From Takakia lepidozioides (taxonomy: Eukaryota; Streptophyta; Takakiopsida; Takakiales; Takakiaceae): 64,000 nucleotides of DNA. The position numbers were made by a program, and so were the translations under genes. Below, piece after piece: positions 58,782 to 64,000 of the stretch. The notes beneath the pieces are model-generated. The model made no database searches and was not told the origin of the DNA. It saw nothing but the letters and a program-made list of their open reading frames with translations. Each line of letters starts with the position of its first letter. Position 1 is the stretch's first letter. The DNA is taken from assembly GCA_030704615.1 (NCBI GenBank), contig CM060733.1, positions 75,864,907-75,928,906 on the forward strand, read 5' to 3'.

Positions 58782-60969
58782 TCACCAGTAATCCCCACAA
58801 GAACAAACCCTGTCTTGGAAGTGGTGAAAGCGATTTGTACTGCTCGCCCAACTATCTTTGAGATGAACTTGGTGGCAGTGTGGCAGTCACCACACATCCG
58901 AAGGTTTATGATGACCCAGGGGGAGTGTGTTTATGAGCCAAAAACCAATGGCCAACTTCTCTCTATGGTAGTAAAGAGAAATTTCCTTTTGCTCCTCCTT
59001 CACATCATGCAACACACACGTGTGTCGGGCACATAGCCGGCCTCTTCCAACTGCTGTGACAAACTCTTCAGCTTAGCTTGAATTTCTCCAATTTGTGGAT
59101 GCAATTTGTCTTCAACAAAGAATGTATGCACCTCATTGTTTACCTCAATGCAACTGCGGCCTGGCTTCTTTCTAAAACCTCTGTTCTTCATCACGCTTCT
59201 CACCTTTGCTTGATCATCCCACCGTGCAGCTGCAGCATAGATGTTTGATAGCTGGACATAAGCTCCATCATGCTGTGGATCACACTTGAGGAGGCATTTT
59301 GCGGCATATTCTGCTAGCTCCACATGGCCATGAATTCTGCAGGCACCCAGCAAAGCACCCCACACTGAAGCGTCTGGTTTGATTGGTATTTTACTAATGA
59401 AGTGCTCTGCCTCATCCAGTCGCCCTTCACGACCAAGAAGATCCACCATACAGCCAAAATGCTCCAGCGTAGGAGTAAGCCCATGCTCTGGACTCATTGA
59501 ATCAAAGTAGAGCCAACCTTCATCCACTAAGCCCGCATGGCTACATGCAGAAAGAAGACATACAAAGGTGATACAGTCCGGCTTTAAGCGCTGTTGCATT
59601 TACTCAAATAGTTGGAGGGCCTCCCTACCACACCCATGCTGAGCATATCCTGCTATCATTGCATTCCAAGAGACCACATTTCATTGAGCCATATTGTCAA
59701 ACACTTGACGTGCATCCTTTATGCTTCCACATTTGGCATACATGTCAGTAAGGGCAGTCTCCAGAATAATATCAGGTGCAATTCCAGATTTCATGATGTC
59801 AACATGAACGTCTGTACCCTTTTCCAGGGCTCCTAGGCTGGCACATCCATTGAGAATACAAAAGAACGTCCTTGTTGGGTGTCACCCCTTCCCGTTTCAT
59901 TTGCTCGTAGATATGGAAAGCCTCCATACCACACCCATGGTGGGCATATCCTGAGATCATGGCATTCCATGAGGCAACATTTCTTATAATACTGTCAAAC
60001 ACATGCCGTGCATCCTCCACCCTCCCATATTTTGTATACATGGCAGCAAGGGCAGTCTCTATAATGATATCTGGCCCAATACCAGCTTTTATGATATTAG
60101 CATGGACCTCTTCACCCTTTTCCAGGGCTCCTACAGTGGCACATGCATAAAGAACAAAAATGAAAGTTATGTTGTTGGGCGTTACCCCTGCCTGTTGCAT
60201 TTGCTCATAGATCTCCAAAGCCTCCCTACCACACCCATTCTGTGCATATCCTGTGATCATCGTGGTCCATGAGATCACATTTTGTTCAGCCATATTCTCA
60301 AACATAGGCGTGCATCCTGTACACTCCTGCATTTTGCATACATGTCAGTGAGGGCAGTCTCCAAAATGATATCTGGCACAATCCCTGCTTTTATGATGTC
60401 AGCATGAACCTCCTGGCCCTTTTCCAGGGCTCCTAGACTGGCACAAGCATTAAGCACACAAATGAACGTGACCTTGTTGGGTGTCAACCCTTCTCGATCC
60501 ATTTGCCCATAGATCTCCAAAGCTTCCCTACCACACCCATGTTTGGCATATCCTGATATCATTTTAGTCCATGTAAACAAAGTTCGGTCAGACATTCTGT
60601 CAAACACTTGCCGGGCATCCCACACGCTTCCACACTTGGCATACATATTCACAAGGGTGTTGAGTAGAACGATGTTTGGCTGAACCCACTTTGGATAATA
60701 TGGGCATGAACATGCTTTCCCTCTGCTAGGTCTTTCATGTGGATGCACTCCTGCAAGACACCAACATATGCATTGGAGTCTGGCGGAATGCCTCGTTGTT
60801 TCAAAATAAGCAGCACCTCTTTCAATCGTCCTACCTTAAGTACTCTACCCACATCCCCATTCGTGTGGGAAAAGTTCTTGTTAACTCCCTTTTTCGGTAT
60901 AGTGACAATGGTGGGGGTGCCACCCTTTCCACCAGGCTGATATCCAACAAACCATTCCGCTCCATGCAA
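58782..60969 (-). pseudogene. PPR protein, PLS/DYW class, frameshifted
   Basis: From about 60969 the minus strand encodes successive PPR repeats (NTLVNMYAKCGSVWDARQVFD, YAQNGCGREALEIYEQM, GVTPNNITF and others). An E domain follows (WGALLGACRIHGHVELAEYA, SNIYAAAARWDD), then E+ (GRSCIEVNNEVHTFF) and a DYW deaminase-like domain (YYHREKLAIG with HxE, LRMCGDCHTATKFISK, ending CSCGDYW and TGA at 58784). Frame changes occur near 60740, 60310, 59860, 59010, 58930 and 58850, with stops near 59690 and 59600. Family knowledge: DYW PPR proteins edit C to U in organelle RNA. No intron is seen across the region, as is common for this family. The gene is dead as written, although the DYW end is well preserved. 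Confidence 0.85.
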
Positions 60970-60989
60970 TCCTGCTATCCTGCATGACT

Positions 60990-61968
60990 CAAACGCCTAG
61001 TTAGAAAACTTTTCACTCACCTTCGCTCATATATCTGAAAGCTCCTACATGCTAAAAAGAAATATCTCTCTATGAAAACAGGAATCCTGCTAATGTAAAC
61101 AGTGTTACAGTACTACAGTCATATACTTTCGGAAAACTGTACCACTTGTAGTTCTTTGAGGTCGACCCTTGAATCATCACCGAAACAATACCGATTGTTT
61201 TCTCTGGACGAAGCTGCATAGTGTACGTCGACATCATACACATCACCAGATTGTGCTCGACCTTCTGCCATGGCAAATGACGCTGCTTTCACCGAAGGAG
61301 AGTTTGAGCAACCCTGCATCCAAAGGACCTCCTTGGTGCGGCTTGTGTCATAAGTCCGGTGATCTTGGGCTTTTCTGCACCCCATCTACGACTACCAAAG
61401 TTCCATAAGTCTTTCAAAACACACGGAATAAAAACCAACTGATACTGAAGAGCTTTCTGGTGCTTTTGCACAGTGATTGAGAGCAACAAGACATACAATC
61501 CGCTCCACAGTCACAGGTCACAAACCTGCCTAGACATAATCTTTCACGTCCTCAATGAAGGGTCAGAGAATAACTGCTGCCATAGCCGCTCATTGTTCAT
61601 TGCTTTAGTCTTAACTCTTAACCCGCAGACCAAAATCTGCGAGATCAGATTCCCTGAGTTTGAATACCTATCGTGTGAGAGAAACAAATCCCGGGTTGTG
61701 CCAGTGGAAGGGCACATCCCGGTTGTGCAGGAGCGCGTTCCCAACGGTGCATGCGCGCCTCCCTTGGGCTTGAGTGCTGTTTGACGTGTCAGAAGCATCT
61801 CCGCCGTCTTCTTGCATGGTTGCCCGTCTGGTCAAGGTCGCAAGTTTTGTGGGGGCCTGGGAAAATTTTGAAAGAGTTTATGTGGGCAGGCAGCAAGAGC
61901 GGTGTTGTCTGCAAGTGCAGATTTGAAGCTGGCAGAAGCACTCTGTTAGAAATTTGGAGAGGGGAGGG
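60990..61968. other. Upstream region of the YIPF gene
   Basis: The interval lies between divergent genes and should contain the promoter and leader of the plus-strand YIPF gene. Minus frames at 61385-61119 and 61798-61544 have no recognisable domain. Confidence 0.35.
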
Positions 61969-63798
61969 ATGAGGAATGATGTGGCACTGTCCTTTGATGG
62001 TACAGATTGGTATAGAGGGGGGACACATCAAATGCTTGTGAGTCATGTGCAGCCTCAAAGCCGATCGGCTGCAGTCTCGGTGGGGAGTGGACCCGTTGGA
62101 GGGACTGGGCTTCCGTTCATGTCCTTTGATCTGAGTTCTGGTTCTACGTTACCACCGCCGAGAGTGGGTGCATATGGAGGTAATGGTGGATTTGGTGCGT
62201 TTGAAGATGAAGCCCCTCTTCTCGAAGGTGGGTGATTTCAGGTCCTTCATTCATTCCTCTTTCTTCCTTCCTCCAGCTTTGTGGTAGCGCAGAAGCTGTA
62301 ATAAGCAGGGCATTTTTTAAGGTCATTCACTAGCCATAGTATAGCTAAATCCAGGGCAGTAGTCACTAATTATGTTGAAATCACACGGACGATGTGAACT
62401 ACATGGAGCCTATCATCCCCCAGCAATCCGTACAGAGAAGCCCTGCATGAAACAATTATGTGGATCATGGATATACGCTTGCCACAATCTAGTTCTACGA
62501 AGTAAGATGTCGCAAGGCTGTGGTACTTCGTTTTTTAAAGTTAAGATTATCAGCCAACTTGGCATCTGGTTTATTGCCTAAGACCGGTGGTACTCTGGCA
62601 TCGTTGGGTGCTTGTATTCTCTGTACCTCAAAGTGACCTGCCACAGTTGGTAGTGAGTAGCTCCTTACTGATAAGTCCATCAACGATCTGTTGTCAGCTC
62701 TCCTCAGGTGCTTAGGGCCAGCACAGTGACGCCATCCGGTTTATACATACTGCTTTGTACTGCTCCGATTGCAGAGACAAAGAAGCATGACACCCAGTAT
62801 CTTTCTGACCCATTAGGGCGCTATTGCCTGTTTAGGGATCAGCACTTTTAGTGGTCGCGTAAATTCAGTTGGGACTTTTTTGGTTCCTCAGTTCAGAACC
62901 TCCCCTCTCTGTCTGTACATGAGGCATTGTGGTCTATCTTCCAATTTGTTTCAGACTACATGAATAAACCTGTTGTGAGACAAGAAGCTGATATTGACAG
63001 ATTGGGGTGTTGTTTGGCAGAACTTGGGATCAACATCCCACAAATTGCACGGAAGATGCTCAGTGTCCTTAATATATTTCGAATGAATCCCGATTTGCAT
63101 GAAGATGCTGATCTTTCAGGGCCCTTCATATTCTGCGTGTTGTTTGGAGTATGCCAGCTTCTGGTGGGGAAATTGCATTTTGGAGTCATCCTAGGATGGA
63201 CGACACTGGCATCATTGTTTTTATACATGGTGTTCAACCTGTTGGCTGGCAGCAATGGTAGCCTAGAGTTGTATCGCTGCGTCAGCTTAGTTGGATACTG
63301 TTTAATACCGATGGTGCTCTATTCAGCGTTATCGATATTTGTTCCCAGCAGGTAAGCGTCATCTCGGTCTGAGTTGCTATGGTGAAGCTGTGCTGGACAG
63401 GCAGGTAGATCGGAGGTTTCCTTTGTTGGTCTCTCCTGTGTGTAGTTCTTACACATAGAGCTATGAACCCCCTGTGTGGCAACTAATCAAGCCATGTCTG
63501 CTGTGACACTGCCAGGGAGGGTTTATAGAAGCACTGCCATGTGCTATGAACAGGAAGGATGTTGTGCTTATTTTGTATATGGGAAATGCATCGTGTGGCC
63601 ATGTGGTTATTTGTGTATTCATGGTTTTGCAGGGGAGCTGTAAAGTGTATACTGGCAGCCTTGACTGTGCTGTGGTGCACGAGATCCTGCACGCGCTTGA
63701 TCACTGTTCTGGTACCCCATGCCGATGAGCACAGGTCATTGGTGGCCTATCCATGTGGTTTAATCTATACTGCCTTCTCTCTTTTGGTGCTGTTCTAA
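61969..63798 (+). CDS. YIPF5/Yip1-family Golgi membrane protein
   Basis: Three exons, 61969-62227, 63021-63351 and 63633-63798, join with GT-AG introns and matching phases into 251 aa, near the usual 250-260. The N-terminus is cytosolic and Gly/Ser/Pro-rich, followed by the signature FEDEAPLLE|ELGIN across the first junction. Exon 2 has a conserved DADLSGPFIFCVLFGV and membrane segments (about 122-142, 147-170, 181-196). Exon 3 holds the last two (AVKCILAALTVLWCT and VAYPCGLIYTAFSLLVLF). Family knowledge: Yip1 proteins bind Rab GTPases and act in ER-to-Golgi vesicle traffic. The start at 61969 (MRNDVALSF) is the first ATG of the open frame; a later ATG at 62032 is possible. No break is seen. 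Confidence 0.93.
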
Positions 63799-64000
63799 AT
63801 CTGTTATTGCAGAAATCCTGCAGTAAATCACACAGTACTCATTTGGAGCAGTTCCACAGTGCAACTCATCATTGCATGCGTGGGTCTTCCGTAAATCATT
63901 CTCCACATAGTGGCCCACACAACACAGTGACTGCACAACTGGCCATCATCTGGCCACTTTCCGGTGAGCTTGCCCCTGCCAAATTGTGGAGGCGGTTCTT
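63799..64000 (+). other. Probable 3' UTR of the YIPF gene
   Basis: About 200 bases to the window edge with no coding signal. No clear poly(A) signal can be assigned. Confidence 0.4.

Overview
The window is nuclear DNA of a land plant, most likely a seed-free lineage (moss, lycophyte or fern). Evidence: spliced plant-type genes with GT-AG introns, a CASTOR/POLLUX nuclear-envelope channel, a plant DCAF1, a DYW-class pentatricopeptide (PPR) sequence, and plant transposons primed by initiator tRNA-Met. The species cannot be fixed from the sequence alone, and all family names come from pattern recognition, not database searches.

Three genes look intact, and I rebuilt their exons with consistent splice sites and phases. 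They are a 12-exon CASTOR/POLLUX-type channel (minus, 3627-11274, 1200 codons), a 14-exon DCAF1 substrate receptor of CUL4-DDB1 ubiquitin ligases (minus, 15415-25509, about 2041 aa) and a 3-exon YIPF5/Yip1-type Golgi membrane protein (plus, 61969-63798, 251 aa). They are ordinary housekeeping or signalling genes with no evident functional link.

The centre (about 26.5-45.4 kb) is dominated by mobile DNA. The main structure is a candidate 17.6-kb giant hAT element (27787-45413) with hAT-like ends and an exact 8-bp target duplication. It carries three genes: a kinase-like gene (plus), a RING-finger gene (minus) and a BED/DUF659/hAT-dimer transposase gene (minus). Each gene has its own upstream array of tgcgaccacc...ggtggtcgca palindromes followed by a TATA box. 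All three are decayed, with 13 premature in-frame stops that are all TGA or TAG and never TAA. A young, internally deleted Ty3/gypsy chromovirus-type element with near-identical LTRs sits inside the transposase gene, with a 5-bp target duplication. A related solo LTR just outside the hAT element has had most of its length inverted.

Other parts: a degenerate DNA C5-methyltransferase fragment (0.55-1.56 kb); a rearranged duplicate of channel exon 1 (2.8-3.2 kb); tRNA-derived SINEs (13.8 and 37.5 kb); a MITE-like element (14.3 kb); hairpin-rich tandem arrays (46-47 kb); a second palindrome-bearing hAT-like element (47.8-49.5 kb); a Ty3/gypsy integrase-chromodomain remnant (50.2-50.9 kb); a MULE-like transposase fragment (55.4-55.8 kb); a piggyBac-like TTAA-flanked element (56.7-57.7 kb); and a DYW PPR pseudogene (58.8-61.0 kb) facing an inverted PPR fragment at 58.1 kb.
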